Source: Streptomyces sp. NBC_00247 (GTDB taxonomy: Bacteria; Actinomycetota; Actinomycetes; Streptomycetales; Streptomycetaceae). From it: 64,000 nt of DNA. Position numbers and translations under genes: made by a program. Positions 48,892 to 58,553 of the stretch are shown in pieces. The notes under the pieces were generated by a model, which did no database searches, was not told the origin of the DNA, and saw only the letters and a program-made list of their open reading frames with translations. Where the stretch lies: NCBI RefSeq assembly GCF_036188265.1, contig NZ_CP108093.1, positions 6,725,001-6,789,000 on the forward strand, given 5' to 3'. Position 1 is the first letter of the stretch. Each line of letters begins with the position of its first letter.

Positions 48892-50382
48892 TTACCAGAA
48901 GTCGGGCAGTCGGTAGCGGAAGGTGTTGGTCCGGTGCCAGTAGTGGTTGCCGTCGACCCATGCGGCCACGCCCCGCAGGAAGCGCTGCACATGGGGGGAG
49001 GGGCACGCCTCGGTCAGGGCCGCGGCCTCGGCCTCGAAGTCGTGCATGAGGTCGTTGTGCACCTCGACCGACTTCAGATAGGCGTCCCGTTCGGAGAGGC
49101 CCTCGCGTTCGGCGATCACCACGGGCAGGTTCAAGTGGTGTCCGGGGGAGTCGAGTTCCTTGGTGTAGGAGTACAGGTCGTTCACGATGGTCGTCGCGTT
49201 CCCGGCGAGCGCGATGACCTTCTGCATGGCGGTTCGGGCGTGCAGATCGGCCGGCAGTTCGTAACCGCCGACGGTGTCGGTGATCGTCGGGCAGGGGCGG
49301 AAGTTGTTGAACTGGCGCATCGCCAGGTACTCCCACACCTCCGGTACGCGGTCCAGCTGCGCCCAGGCCGCCTCGGCGAGGTACCCCAGGTGCAGCCGGG
49401 CCATGTCGTGCCGGAGCCGGTCCGCCTGGGAGGGGCTGGCCGCCCGGACGAAGTACTCCATGGCGGAGTGGTACGCGCGCCGGGGTGCGTCGGCCCCGAG
49501 CGACTCCGCCCACCGCGGCTGGTACTCCTCGGTCGTGTAGAGCGGGTCCAGGGCGGTGTGCGCCAGCAGGAGGCGTTCGCCGAGGCCGTCGGGCGAGCCG
49601 CCGTGGTCCTCGCAGTAGCAGTCGTCCACCGCGTTCTCGGCCACCATCAGCCGGGTGGCGAGCATGAGGTGGTCGACGGTGGGCGCGTCCGGATGGCAGG
49701 CGACCATGTAGCGGCCGACGGAGAAGCCGTCGAACTCCTTCTCCCAGTCGTCGGGGAACAGGCTGACCTCGTCCACGGCCCAGGCCTTGATCCGCCTGCT
49801 GACCTCCTCGACCCGCGCCGGATCGGGCTCGGCCACCGGGTGGTAGTAGAGCCCCGGGACGGGCGTACCCTCCGCCGTGTCCACGACCGCCTCGGCACCC
49901 GTCGCCGGTGTCGCCGGCGAAAGCAGGGGTGCCGACAGTGGCGGAAGCACGGGTGCAGGCAGAGGCGCCGCCGCCGGTGGCGCTTCCCGCAGGATCAGGC
50001 GGAGCCCCGCCGTGCCCAGGCCGCTGGGGCCGCGCAGGAGGCGCTCCAGACCGGCGTCCGGTGCCGGAGCGACAGCCCCCGCGCCGGCGGGGGGCGGCGG
50101 CGCGGCCTGCGGGGCAGCGAGTGGGGCGGGTACGGGACCCGCGGGCGGGGCGGGCACGGAGAGCCCGCCGGGTGCGCCGCCGATGGCGGCCTCGACGTCT
50201 GGGGCGCGGGTCGTGGCGGACGCGAGTACGTGCGCCCCGAAGTGGGCGGCGGCCTCAGGCAGGCTCGACCGCGGCGGAGGCAGCTCGGGCGCTGGCATCC
50301 ATGGCTCCTCGGGTGGGGTGGGCGGCTGTCCGAAATCCCTCCGGGGCACCCGCGACCGTCCCTGCTGGTCCGGGGACGTCAC
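48892..50382 (-). CDS. tpc: 2-Methylisoborneol synthase with long disordered N-terminus
   Basis: 496 residues from GTG 50382 (AAGGGG upstream). Residues about 175-496 are a class I terpene cyclase with the acidic motif DDCYCED (253-259) and the NSE triad NDLYSYTKE (Asn401, Ser405, Glu409); they match 2-methylisoborneol synthases, which cyclise 2-methyl-GPP to the earthy odorant 2-MIB. The first 170 residues are Pro/Ala/Gly-rich and predicted disordered, with short conserved-looking stretches (LPEAAAHFGAHVLAS and LERLLRGPSGLGTAGLRL). In family 2B encapsulin systems such tails target the enzyme into the shell, whose gene lies just upstream. The exact start could be the in-frame ATG at residue 29. 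Confidence 0.96.
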   Translation of the reverse strand: MTSPDQQGRSRVPRRDFGQPPTPPEEPWMPAPELPPPRSSLPEAAAHFGAHVLASATTRAPDVEAAIGGAPGGLSVPAPPAGPVPAPLAAPQAAPPPPAGAGAVAPAPDAGLERLLRGPSGLGTAGLRLILREAPPAAAPLPAPVLPPLSAPLLSPATPATGAEAVVDTAEGTPVPGLYYHPVAEPDPARVEEVSRRIKAWAVDEVSLFPDDWEKEFDGFSVGRYMVACHPDAPTVDHLMLATRLMVAENAVDDCYCEDHGGSPDGLGERLLLAHTALDPLYTTEEYQPRWAESLGADAPRRAYHSAMEYFVRAASPSQADRLRHDMARLHLGYLAEAAWAQLDRVPEVWEYLAMRQFNNFRPCPTITDTVGGYELPADLHARTAMQKVIALAGNATTIVNDLYSYTKELDSPGHHLNLPVVIAEREGLSERDAYLKSVEVHNDLMHDFEAEAAALTEACPSPHVQRFLRGVAAWVDGNHYWHRTNTFRYRLPDFW

Positions 50383-50408
50383 GGGGCCGCCCCTTCTGGG
50401 CAGGCCCG

Positions 50409-51821
50409 CTACCTGGGCCAGTGGGCGATCTGCACGTTCTCCAGCACACCCACCGCGTCCGGCACGAGGATGGCGGCGGAGTAGTAGGTGCTCACGAGGT
50501 AGGACGTGATCGCCTTCTCGTCGAGGCCCATGAAGCGGACCGACAGGCCCGGTTCGTACTCGTCCGGCAGGCCGGTCTGATGCAGACCGATGACGCCCTG
50601 GTTCGCCTCGCCGGTACGCATGACGAGGATCGAGCTGGTCTTCTCCGGCGTGACGGGGATCTTGTTGCAGGGGAGGATCGGAACCCCGCGCCAGGCCGGC
50701 ACCTGCTGCCCGCCGAGGTCGACGTGGTCCGGGTAGATCCCGCGCGCGTTGAACCCGCGCCCGATCGCCGCGATCGTCCGGGGGTGCGCCAGGAAGAACT
50801 TGGAACCCCGGCGACGGCAGAGCAGTTCGTCCAGGTCGTCCGGGGTCGGCGGGCCGGAGTGCGGCTGGAGGCGCTGCTTGAAGTCGGCGTTGTGGAGCAG
50901 CCCGAACTCCCGGTTGTTGATGAGCTCGTGCTCCTGGCGCTCCCGCAACGCCTCGATGGTGAGCCTGAGTTGCTCCTTGGTCTGGTTCATCGGTCCGTTG
51001 TAGAGGTCGGCGACCCTCGTGTGGACCCGCAGAATGGTCTGCGCGACGGAGAGCTCGTACTCGCGCGGCTTCAGCTCGTAGTCGACGAAGGCGCCGGGAA
51101 GCTCGTGCTCGCCGACGTGACCGGCGGACATGGCGATCTCCGCCTCACCGCGATGGTTCTGGTGCCGGCCGGAGAGCGCCGTGAACTCCTCGACGTGGGA
51201 ACGGAGTCCGGGTGCCTGGGACAGCACGGTGGCGAAATCGGAACGCGACAGGGTGAGCAGAGTGCCGGAGGTCTCCGCGGTGGCGGTCTGCTCCCACCGG
51301 GCGTCCTCGTCCAGCAGTGCGTGCTCGCCGAACCGGTCGCCGTCGGCGAGTACGTCCAGATCGACCTCGTCGCCGTAAGTGCCCACGCTGGTCTGGCTGA
51401 TGCGGCCGTGGGCGACCAGATGGATCCGGTCCGCCGGTGCTCCGCGCTCGACCAGCGTCTCACCGGCGCGGAAATCGCGCTGCTCGCACCGGTCGGCGAG
51501 CGCGGCCAGCACCTCGACGTCGTCGAAGCCGCGCAACAGAGCCAGTTCACCGAGTTCACGCGGGATCACCCGGACATCGGCGCCCTCCTGGACGAACTCG
51601 ATGGTCCCGTCGCCGACGGTGTAGGACAGACGGCGGTTCACCCGGTACGCGCCACCCTGGGTCTCCACCCAGGGGAGCATGCGGAGCAGCCAGCGGGAGG
51701 TGATCTCCTGCATCTGCGGGGCGGATTTGGTCGTGTTGGCAAGGTTGCGGGCAGCCGCCGTGCTCAGGCTGGACTGCCGGGGCAGTGCCAGTTGCTCGTC
51801 CGGGCTCGAGTCAACAGTCAT
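50409..51821 (-). CDS. Family 2B encapsulin shell protein with cyclic-nucleotide-binding domain
   Basis: 470 residues, ATG 51821 with GGAGAG seven bases before. It looks like a Crp/cNMP-binding protein because of a cyclic-nucleotide-binding domain (about 95-215, [43 protein letters not shown]), but there is no helix-turn-helix. The flanking sequence matches the HK97-type encapsulin fold of family 2B: N-terminal arm (about 1-60), and after the inserted domain [38 protein letters not shown] and [14 protein letters not shown]. These shells have been reported with 2-MIB synthase cargo. First gene of the operon; 26 bases separate it from the cyclase. Confidence 0.9.
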   Translation of the reverse strand: MTVDSSPDEQLALPRQSSLSTAAARNLANTTKSAPQMQEITSRWLLRMLPWVETQGGAYRVNRRLSYTVGDGTIEFVQEGADVRVIPRELGELALLRGFDDVEVLAALADRCEQRDFRAGETLVERGAPADRIHLVAHGRISQTSVGTYGDEVDLDVLADGDRFGEHALLDEDARWEQTATAETSGTLLTLSRSDFATVLSQAPGLRSHVEEFTALSGRHQNHRGEAEIAMSAGHVGEHELPGAFVDYELKPREYELSVAQTILRVHTRVADLYNGPMNQTKEQLRLTIEALRERQEHELINNREFGLLHNADFKQRLQPHSGPPTPDDLDELLCRRRGSKFFLAHPRTIAAIGRGFNARGIYPDHVDLGGQQVPAWRGVPILPCNKIPVTPEKTSSILVMRTGEANQGVIGLHQTGLPDEYEPGLSVRFMGLDEKAITSYLVSTYYSAAILVPDAVGVLENVQIAHWPR

Positions 51822-52398
51822 CGTGCACGCTCTCCATGGTCAGGGCGGTGACGCGGGCATACGGACGTCACCGGGCAACACGAGGGAAAAGGGGTATGTG
51901 GAAGGAAACCCCTCCAGACGCAGAGGACACTAATGGCCGATCCGCCCCCGGGACCAAGGAAAACCGCTGACATTAACTCGATACGATGATCACGCGCCGC
52001 CTGATGTTTGTACGGGCGCGGACGTGTTTCGGCCGCATCTGCGGCGGCACAACTGCCGTACGCCGACGGGTATTCGGGTGAGCGGGCCGGTGCTGCCAAA
52101 AAATGTGGCGAACGAGTGTGCCCAGGTCGAACGGAACCCCGCTCCCTCCGAGCGGTTCCGGGTGGCCGGACCGGACGGGAGGGCCCGGTTCCTTCCGGTG
52201 CCCCGCCCTCCTTCGCTCTCCCTGGTCGGTGGGGGTGTCCATGTCCGAGGGCCCTTTGGGAAACAACGTCTCTTACCTGGCGAGTAATTGACCCTCGGAG
52301 CGAGTCCTCGGCACGCTGTGCGAACCGCTCGGTCCCGCGTCCATGCGGACGTGAACGCCGACGGGACCTCCCCTCGTGAACGATCAGGAGTCCGACCG
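51822..52398. promoter_or_regulatory. Divergent promoter region of the 2-MIB operon and the MFS exporter
   Basis: 577 bases, no supported gene. The patch 51930-51995 is the most A+T-rich, and on the minus strand TTGGTC and ATTAGT lie 17 bases apart (about 51926-51955), a weak candidate for the operon promoter. AGGAG at 52386-52390 is the ribosome site of the MFS gene. No cyclic-nucleotide receptor (Crp) site was obvious. Confidence 0.35.
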
Positions 52399-53865
52399 AT
52401 GACCACCGAGACCGACCGCGGCGCCCCGGCGCTCCCACCGCCAGCCGTGCCGCCCGGGAGTCCGGGCGTTCCGCACCGGCTGGTCCTGCCCGTCGTGCTG
52501 GCCGGCGTCTTCATCGCCACCCTCGACTTCTTCATCGTCAACGTCGCGATACCCTCGCTGCGGACCGACATCGGAGCGAGCTCCGCCGCCGTCGAATGGG
52601 TGGTCGCGGGGTTCGGTCTCGCGTACGGCGTCGGGCTGATCACCGGGGGGCGCCTCGGCGACCTCTACGGGCGGCGCAGGATGTTCCTGCTGGGCCTGGC
52701 CCTGTTCACCGTCGCCTCGCTCCTGTGCGGCATCGCCCGGACCGGGGACTTCCTGGTCTTCTCCCGGGTCCTCCAGGGGCTGGCCGCGGCGCTGCTCGCC
52801 CCCCAGGTCCTGGCGCTGCTGAGTACCGTCTTCACCGGGGCGGCCCGGGGCAAGGTGTTCGTCGGCTACGGCCTGGCCATGGGACTGGCAGCCGTTTTCG
52901 GCCAGTTGATCGGCGGTCTGCTGATCGAGGCCGACATCGCCGGCTGGGGCTGGCGCTCCTGCTTCCTGGTCAACGTGCCGCTCTGCTCACTCATCATCGG
53001 TCTGACCCTGAAGGTGGTACCCGAGGCCCGGGCGGAGGGCCGGCCGAAGCTCGACCTCGCGGGCGTCGCCCTCATCACCCTCGCCCTGGTCGCCCTCGTG
53101 CTGCCGCTGGTGGAAGGCAGGGAGCAGGGCTGGCCGGCGTGGACCTGGGTGTCCTTCGGCGCGTTCGCGGTGCTGCTCGCCGTGTTCGTGGCCGTGGAGC
53201 GGACGATCGCCGCGCGCGGCGGATCGCCTCTGGTGAACATGGACTTGTTCGGTGACCGCGCCTTCGTCGTCGGTCTCGCCCTGCAGCTGGTCTTCTGGAC
53301 GGGCCAGGCGTCATTCTTCCTCGTACTCGCCCTGTACCTCCAGGACGGCCGGGGCCTGACCGCCCTGGAGGCGGGCCTGCTCTTCGCCGCGATCGGCGCC
53401 GGGTACCTCTACACGTCGATGAACGCCTCGAAGTACGCCGCCCGTCTCGGCCGTCAGGTGCTCGCCGTCGGCGCCCTGCTCATGCTCGCCGGCCTGGTCG
53501 TCATCGGCCTCACCGCCGACCGGCTCGGTACGGACGGCAGCACCGCGTGGCTCGTCCCGGGACTGGTGATCGACGGCGCCGGCATGGGCCTGGCGGTCGC
53601 ACCCCTGGCCTCCACGGTGCTGGCCCGGGTCGGCCCGCAGTACGCCGGGGCCGCCTCCGGCGTACTGACCACCGGCCTGCAGATCGGCAACGCGATCGGC
53701 GTGGCGGCGATCGGCCTCGTCTTCTTCGGAGCCCTCGGCGAGAACCCCGCGGCGGCCTCCTATCCGCACGCCTTCATCCGGGGAATCGTCTTCCTGGTGG
53801 CGGTCGCCGCCGCACTGGCCCTGCTGGTGCAGGCCCTGCCCCGCACGAACGCCCCCGCCGAGTGA
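52399..53865 (+). CDS. MFS drug exporter, DHA2-like (14 helices)
   Basis: 488 residues, ATG 52399 after AGGAG. About 14 membrane helices; motif A GRLGDLYGRRRMF, motif C-like GLAMGLAAVFGQLIGGLL, and the first helix pattern LAGVFIATLDFFIVNVAIPSL, typical of actinobacterial EmrB/QacA-type proton-driven exporters. The substrate is unknown; such pumps commonly export antibiotics or toxic organics. The gene for an NTF2-like protein follows after 65 bases and an XRE regulator after that, so local control is possible. Confidence 0.92.
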   Translation: MTTETDRGAPALPPPAVPPGSPGVPHRLVLPVVLAGVFIATLDFFIVNVAIPSLRTDIGASSAAVEWVVAGFGLAYGVGLITGGRLGDLYGRRRMFLLGLALFTVASLLCGIARTGDFLVFSRVLQGLAAALLAPQVLALLSTVFTGAARGKVFVGYGLAMGLAAVFGQLIGGLLIEADIAGWGWRSCFLVNVPLCSLIIGLTLKVVPEARAEGRPKLDLAGVALITLALVALVLPLVEGREQGWPAWTWVSFGAFAVLLAVFVAVERTIAARGGSPLVNMDLFGDRAFVVGLALQLVFWTGQASFFLVLALYLQDGRGLTALEAGLLFAAIGAGYLYTSMNASKYAARLGRQVLAVGALLMLAGLVVIGLTADRLGTDGSTAWLVPGLVIDGAGMGLAVAPLASTVLARVGPQYAGAASGVLTTGLQIGNAIGVAAIGLVFFGALGENPAAASYPHAFIRGIVFLVAVAAALALLVQALPRTNAPAE

Positions 53866-53930
53866 TCCCCACCGACCTCCCGGAGCGGCGGCCTGCCGTG
53901 CCCCCGGGGCCGACCGGAAGAGAACCCCGC

Positions 53931-54629
53931 ATGAGCGCGCACGCGACCCTGGAACGCTACATCGCCCTCTGGAACGAGCCCGACCCCGCGGCCCGGCGAG
54001 CCGCGGTGGCGGCCCTGTGGCGGCCCGACGGCCTGCATCTCACCGCGACCCGGCGCTTTCGGGGCACCGAGGAACTGGTGGCCCGCATCACCGAGGCGTA
54101 CGACCAATTCGTCGGCGGCCGGGCACTTCGATTCAGGTCCGGCGGCGAACTCATGCGCAACCGCAGCGCACTGGCGTTCGACTGGGTGATGACGCCCGCG
54201 GACCGGAAGGACGAGGTGCTCGCAGTCGGCTTCGACGTGGTGCTGCTGGACGGTGACGGCCGGATCGCCGCCGACTACCAGTTCAACGAGCCCCCGGAGG
54301 CTTCGGGAGCACTCGACGGGCAGGCGGAGCGCCACCTGGCGCTGACGGACGCGGCCCGGCTCTACCTGCCGGACGCCCGCCTCGTCGACGGCGACGGAGT
54401 GCACGAAGGCCCGCACTCCATCACCGCCGCACTCGTGGACGGAGGCGTGCGGCTCCTGGCGGGTAGCACCTCCGCGCAGCACGATGCGCTCCGCTACCGG
54501 TGGCGCGAGGCCAGCGCCGGCGAGAGGGCCGACCAGGGAGCGGAGGGCGTGGACTTCCTGCTCCGCGACGGTACGGGACAGGTCCGGGAGCACCACCGCT
54601 TCACCCGGACGAAGCGGCACGAGGGGTGA
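53931..54629 (+). CDS. NTF2/SnoaL-like protein, apparently two tandem folds
   Basis: 232 residues, ATG 53931 after GGAAGAG. The first half (about 1-125) is a standard SnoaL-type NTF2-like domain: YIALWNEPDPAARRAAVAALWRPDGLHLTATRRFRGTEEL, then VGFDVVLLDGDGRIAADYQF. The second half (about 132-230) has a similar strand order (ARLYLPDARLVDGDGVHEGPHSI, DFLLRDGTGQVREHHRF), suggesting an internal duplication that lacks the first helix. Such domains bind small hydrophobic molecules or act as cyclases/isomerases; no catalytic residues can be assigned. Likely in one transcript with the exporter. Confidence 0.72.
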   Translation: MSAHATLERYIALWNEPDPAARRAAVAALWRPDGLHLTATRRFRGTEELVARITEAYDQFVGGRALRFRSGGELMRNRSALAFDWVMTPADRKDEVLAVGFDVVLLDGDGRIAADYQFNEPPEASGALDGQAERHLALTDAARLYLPDARLVDGDGVHEGPHSITAALVDGGVRLLAGSTSAQHDALRYRWREASAGERADQGAEGVDFLLRDGTGQVREHHRFTRTKRHEG

Positions 54630-54769
54630 CCTCCGGCCCCGCGGCCCGTCCGGGCCCCGCTGCCCGGACCCGGGCGGGCAGCGGCCCCTCCACGGACGGC
54701 CCGTCCCGTCATCTCCCGCGACCCGTACCGCGGTTGTCTCCCGAACCCGCACTGATGCAGGGTGGGGGG

Positions 54770-55657
54770 ATGACCGAGGCGCACGACGAACGGCAGCCGC
54801 ACCGACCGGTGGGCGCACTCGTGCGCCGGTGGCGGGAACGCCGGGGCTACAGCCAGCTCGTGCTGGCCACCCGGGCCGACATCTCCGCCCGCCACCTCAG
54901 CTTCCTGGAGACCGGCCGGTCGAGCCCCAGCCGCGACATGGTGCTGCGCCTGGGCCGGCACCTGGAGCTGGCGCCGCGCGAGAGGAACCAGCTTCTGCTG
55001 GCCGCCGGGTACGCCCCCGTCCGCACCGACTCACCGTTGGACACGGACGGCATGCGCCCCGTTCGCGACGCGCTCCGGCAGATCGTCACCGGACACGAAC
55101 CGCTGCCCGCCCTCGTCGTCGACCACGACTGGAACATCGTGCTCAGCAACAGCGGCTTCGCGCTCTTCGCCGAGGACGCGGCGCGCGAACTGCTGCGCCC
55201 GCCCGTCAACGCGCTGCGACTCGCGCTGCACCCCCGGGGGATGCGGCCGCGCATCCTGAACTTCCCCGAATGGCGGGACCAGTTGCTGCTGCGCCTGGAG
55301 CGGCGGGTCGAGCTGACCGCGGAACCGGGGCTGACCGGGCTGCTGCGGGAGCTGCGGGGCTACCCGGCGGCCGGCGAACCGGACCGGCCGGCCCGCGCCG
55401 AGGGCACCGACCTCACCCTGCCGCTGCGGTTGCGGTACCGGGGCGCCGAACTCTCGCTGATCTGCACCATCGCCACCTTCGGCATGCCGCTCGACGCGAC
55501 CGTCGCGGAGCTGGCCGTCGAGGCGTTCCTGCCTGCGGACGCCGCCACCGCCCAGGCGCTCAACCGCCTCAACGCCGCCGACCCGGCCGGTCGTCCCGAC
55601 CGGACCGCCGTTTTCGCCTCGGCACCGGAGTCTCCGGGCGACGTACCCGGCGTGTGA
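54770..55657 (+). CDS. XRE-family regulator with MmyB-like ligand-binding domain
   Basis: 295 residues, ATG 54770, with a G-rich stretch immediately upstream. Helix-turn-helix at about 13-75 (LVRRWRERRGYSQLVLATRADISARHLSFLETGRSSPSRDMVLRL) followed by the MmyB-like domain (about 100-270, LPALVVDHDWNIVLSNSGFALF, then NFPEWRDQLLLRLERRV). Relatives control adjacent dehydrogenase or transporter genes and may bind fatty-acid-like ligands. Candidate targets here are the exporter/NTF2 genes upstream and the photolyase gene 79 bases downstream. Confidence 0.9.
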   Translation: MTEAHDERQPHRPVGALVRRWRERRGYSQLVLATRADISARHLSFLETGRSSPSRDMVLRLGRHLELAPRERNQLLLAAGYAPVRTDSPLDTDGMRPVRDALRQIVTGHEPLPALVVDHDWNIVLSNSGFALFAEDAARELLRPPVNALRLALHPRGMRPRILNFPEWRDQLLLRLERRVELTAEPGLTGLLRELRGYPAAGEPDRPARAEGTDLTLPLRLRYRGAELSLICTIATFGMPLDATVAELAVEAFLPADAATAQALNRLNAADPAGRPDRTAVFASAPESPGDVPGV

Positions 55658-55736
55658 GGGACACCGCCCGGACCGGCGTGCGCTTTGATCGGTGGACGAG
55701 GACAGGGCAGAACGGACCGTCGAGGGAGCGCCCGGC

Positions 55737-57248
55737 ATGAGCGACGAAGAGTCCGCCACCCCCCACTGGCTGTTCGGCGATCAGCTCGGGCCCCACTTCA
55801 CCGATCCGTCGGGCGGCGGGCCGCACCGGGACGCGCCGCTGCTGATGATCGAGGCCAGGAGCGTCTTCCGCCGCAGACGGTTCCACCGCGCCAAGGCCCA
55901 TCTGATCCTGTCGGCGATGCGCCACCGGGCCGCCGAACTCGGGGAAAGGGTGCGCTACGTCAAGGCGGACACCTACCGCGAAGGGCTGCGCGAGGCCGTG
56001 GGGGACGGACCGGTGACCGTGCACCACCCCACGTCCCACGCCGCCCGCGCCTTCGTGGACACCCTGCCCTCCGTACGTGTCCTGCCGGCGCGCGGTTTCC
56101 TCGTGGCGCACGAGGAGTTCAGGAAATGGGCGGACGGCCGCGGCACGAAGCATCTCCGTCAGGAGGACTTCTACCGCTGGGTCCGCCGGACACACGATCT
56201 GCTGATGGAGGGCGACCGGCCGGCCGGCGGCCGGTGGAACCTGGACCACGACAACCGGGAGCCGCCACCGCGCGGCGCGAGTGGGCTCGGTGTCCCGGCG
56301 CCCTACCGGCCCCGGGAGAGCGACATCGACGCCGAGGTGCGCTCGGACCTCGACCGCTGGGCGCGCGACGGGGACGTCGGGTTCGTCGGGGAGGACGCGC
56401 CGCGCAGATTTCCCGCCACCCGTCGCGAGGCCCTCGCGGCACTCCGCCGCTTCGCCGAGCACCGGCTCGCCACGTTCGGCGCGTACGAGGACGCGGTCCT
56501 CGCCGAGGACAGGACGATGAGCCACAGCCTGCTCTCCTCGTCCCTCAACCTCGGGCTGCTGGACCCCGCGGAGTGCGTCGAACGGGCGGAGGCGCGGTGG
56601 CGGTCCGGCGACGCTCCGCTCAACAGCGCCGAGGGCTTCGTACGGCAGATCGCCGGATGGCGCGAGTTCGTCTGGCACGTCTACTGGTACTTCGGCCCGG
56701 AGTACCGGGAGAGCAACACCCTGCGCCACCGGGGCCGGTTGCCCGAGTGGTTCACCGAACTGTCCTCGCGGGGCACGGGCGCGAACTGCGTCGCCCACGT
56801 CCTCGACCAGGTCAGGGAGACCGGCTGGACCCACCACATTCCGCGCCTGATGATCCTGGGCAGCCTCGCCCTGCAACGGGGCTGGGAACCGCGCGCCGTC
56901 ACCGACTGGTTCCACCGCAGCTTCGTGGACGGCTACGACTGGGTCATGGTTCCCAACGTGGTGGGCATGTCGCAGTACGCGGACGGGGGCCGGATGACCA
57001 CCAAGCCGTACACCTCCGGAGGCGCCTACATCGACCGCATGAGCGATCTCTGCGGCCCCTGCCGCTACAAGCCCACCGTGCGGGTGGGCGAGGACGCCTG
57101 CCCCTTCACCGCCGGATACTGGAACCTGCTGCACCGCCACCGCGACCGGTTCGAGCACAACGCCCGGATGGGCCAGGTGGTCCGGGGACTGGACCGGCTC
57201 ACCGATCTGGACGAACTGCTGGAGCAGGAGCGCCACCGCCCGGACTGA
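55737..57248 (+). CDS. Iron-sulphur bacterial cryptochrome/photolyase (FeS-BCP, PhrB-like)
   Basis: 503 residues, ATG 55737 after GAGGGAG. N-terminal antenna domain starting WLFGDQLGPHF and C-terminal FAD-binding domain (INSAEGFVRQIAGWREFVWHVYW-type segment, MILGSLALQRGWEP). The four cysteines that bind the 4Fe-4S cluster in this class are at 351, 439, 442 and 455 (LCGPCRYKP, DACPF). This spacing closely follows Agrobacterium PhrB. The class repairs (6-4) photoproducts or acts as a photoreceptor. Paired with the radical SAM photoproduct lyase-like gene 58 bases downstream, a repair role is likely. Confidence 0.93.
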   Translation: MSDEESATPHWLFGDQLGPHFTDPSGGGPHRDAPLLMIEARSVFRRRRFHRAKAHLILSAMRHRAAELGERVRYVKADTYREGLREAVGDGPVTVHHPTSHAARAFVDTLPSVRVLPARGFLVAHEEFRKWADGRGTKHLRQEDFYRWVRRTHDLLMEGDRPAGGRWNLDHDNREPPPRGASGLGVPAPYRPRESDIDAEVRSDLDRWARDGDVGFVGEDAPRRFPATRREALAALRRFAEHRLATFGAYEDAVLAEDRTMSHSLLSSSLNLGLLDPAECVERAEARWRSGDAPLNSAEGFVRQIAGWREFVWHVYWYFGPEYRESNTLRHRGRLPEWFTELSSRGTGANCVAHVLDQVRETGWTHHIPRLMILGSLALQRGWEPRAVTDWFHRSFVDGYDWVMVPNVVGMSQYADGGRMTTKPYTSGGAYIDRMSDLCGPCRYKPTVRVGEDACPFTAGYWNLLHRHRDRFEHNARMGQVVRGLDRLTDLDELLEQERHRPD

Positions 57249-57306
57249 GCACGCGACCACCCCGTCCGGTGGCCGCCGACCGCCCGCACGAGAGAAGGAG
57301 CAGGAC

Positions 57307-58515
57307 GTGGACCCGCGTTCCGGGCGGCCCGCGAGGGAAGAACCCGCCCCGGCGGAGGAACCCGCCCCGGCGGAGCCCCAGCAGCAGGCACTCTTCGGAT
57401 GGCCGGACACCGCAGGGGAGTCCGCCGTGCCCCAGCCGTTCCGTGACACCCCCCGGGCACGCAGGATGCTCGACGTGCGGGAGGTCTACGCCGAGCCGGC
57501 GGCGCTCGACTCGCCGCGCGGCCGGCAGATCATGGCCCGGTTGCCCGGGGTGCCCGTGACGGAGGTCCCCACCCACTGGCGCATCCCCTCCCTCCACGGC
57601 AACGACGGCAACATCGCCCGGTGGGTACGCGTCAAGACCGAGACGCTCGTCCTCGGAGTCAAACAGCACCTGGTCACACGCCCCAACGGAAGGTCGGCCG
57701 ACTGGATCGCACCCGGCGCCTCCAACGGCTGCGCGATGGCCTGCGTCTACTGCTACGTCCCCCGGCGCAAGGGCTTCGCCAACCCCATCACGCTGTTCAC
57801 CAACATCGAGGCGATCGTCGCCCACGTCCGGCGCCACGTACGGGCGCAGGGCCCCAAGACGGAACCCAACAGTTGCGATCCCCGCTCGTGGGTCTACGAC
57901 ATCGGCGAGAACGGCGACTGTTCCGTGGACGCCCTGATCTGCGACAACACCGCCGACCTCGTCGCCGCGTTCCGTACGCTGCCGACGGCGAAGGCCTCCT
58001 TCGCCACGAAGTTCGTCAACCCCGACCTGCTCGCGCTCGACCCCCGGGGCCGTACCCGGGTGCGCTTCTCCGTGATGCCGCACGACGACGCACGGCTGCT
58101 GGACATCCGTACCAGCCCGGTCGCCGAACGGATCGCCGCCGCCGCCGATTTCCTCGACGCGGGCTACGAGGTCCACTTCAACCTCTCGCCGGTCGTACTT
58201 CGCCCCGGCTGGCAACGGGACTGGGCCGAGCTGTTCACCCACCTCGACGACGTGCTGCCCGCCCGGGTGAAGGAGCAGGCGGCGGCCGAAATCATCATGC
58301 TGACCCACAACCGGGCGCTGCACGAGGTCAACCTCGGCTGGCACCCCCGCGCCGAGGACGTGCTCTGGCAGCCCGAGGCCCAGGAGACCAAGCGCTCGCA
58401 GAACGGCGCGCTCAACGTCCGCTACGAGCGGGAGATCAAGCGGCGGTCCCTGACCCGCGTCCAGGGCCTGCTGGGGGAGCACGCGCCCTGGATGCGGGTC
58501 AGGTACGCCTTCTGA
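57307..58515 (+). CDS. splB: Spore photoproduct lyase family radical SAM protein
   Basis: 402 residues, GTG 57307 with AAGGAG six bases upstream. The radical SAM cluster motif CxxxCxxC is GCAMACVYC (Cys142, Cys146, Cys149), inside GASNGC...VPRRKGFANPITLFTNIE, which is characteristic of the SplB family. Further cysteines (Cys190 in NSCDPRSW, and GENGDCSVDALIC) could include the hydrogen-donor Cys of the lyase, not assigned here. SplB reverses the spore photoproduct of endospores. Streptomyces make no endospores, so the lesion repaired is uncertain. The first 40 residues are a Pro/Ala/Glu tail. Operon with the photolyase. Confidence 0.9.
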   Translation: MDPRSGRPAREEPAPAEEPAPAEPQQQALFGWPDTAGESAVPQPFRDTPRARRMLDVREVYAEPAALDSPRGRQIMARLPGVPVTEVPTHWRIPSLHGNDGNIARWVRVKTETLVLGVKQHLVTRPNGRSADWIAPGASNGCAMACVYCYVPRRKGFANPITLFTNIEAIVAHVRRHVRAQGPKTEPNSCDPRSWVYDIGENGDCSVDALICDNTADLVAAFRTLPTAKASFATKFVNPDLLALDPRGRTRVRFSVMPHDDARLLDIRTSPVAERIAAAADFLDAGYEVHFNLSPVVLRPGWQRDWAELFTHLDDVLPARVKEQAAAEIIMLTHNRALHEVNLGWHPRAEDVLWQPEAQETKRSQNGALNVRYEREIKRRSLTRVQGLLGEHAPWMRVRYAF

Positions 58516-58553
58516 CGGCGTCGGGTCACCGGGCCCACCGCCGCCGTTCGGGG

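Noticed and set aside
50409-51821. Annotation as a Crp/Fnr transcription factor
   Set aside because: The cyclic-nucleotide domain is present, but no helix-turn-helix follows; flanking regions match a family 2B encapsulin shell beside its terpene cyclase.
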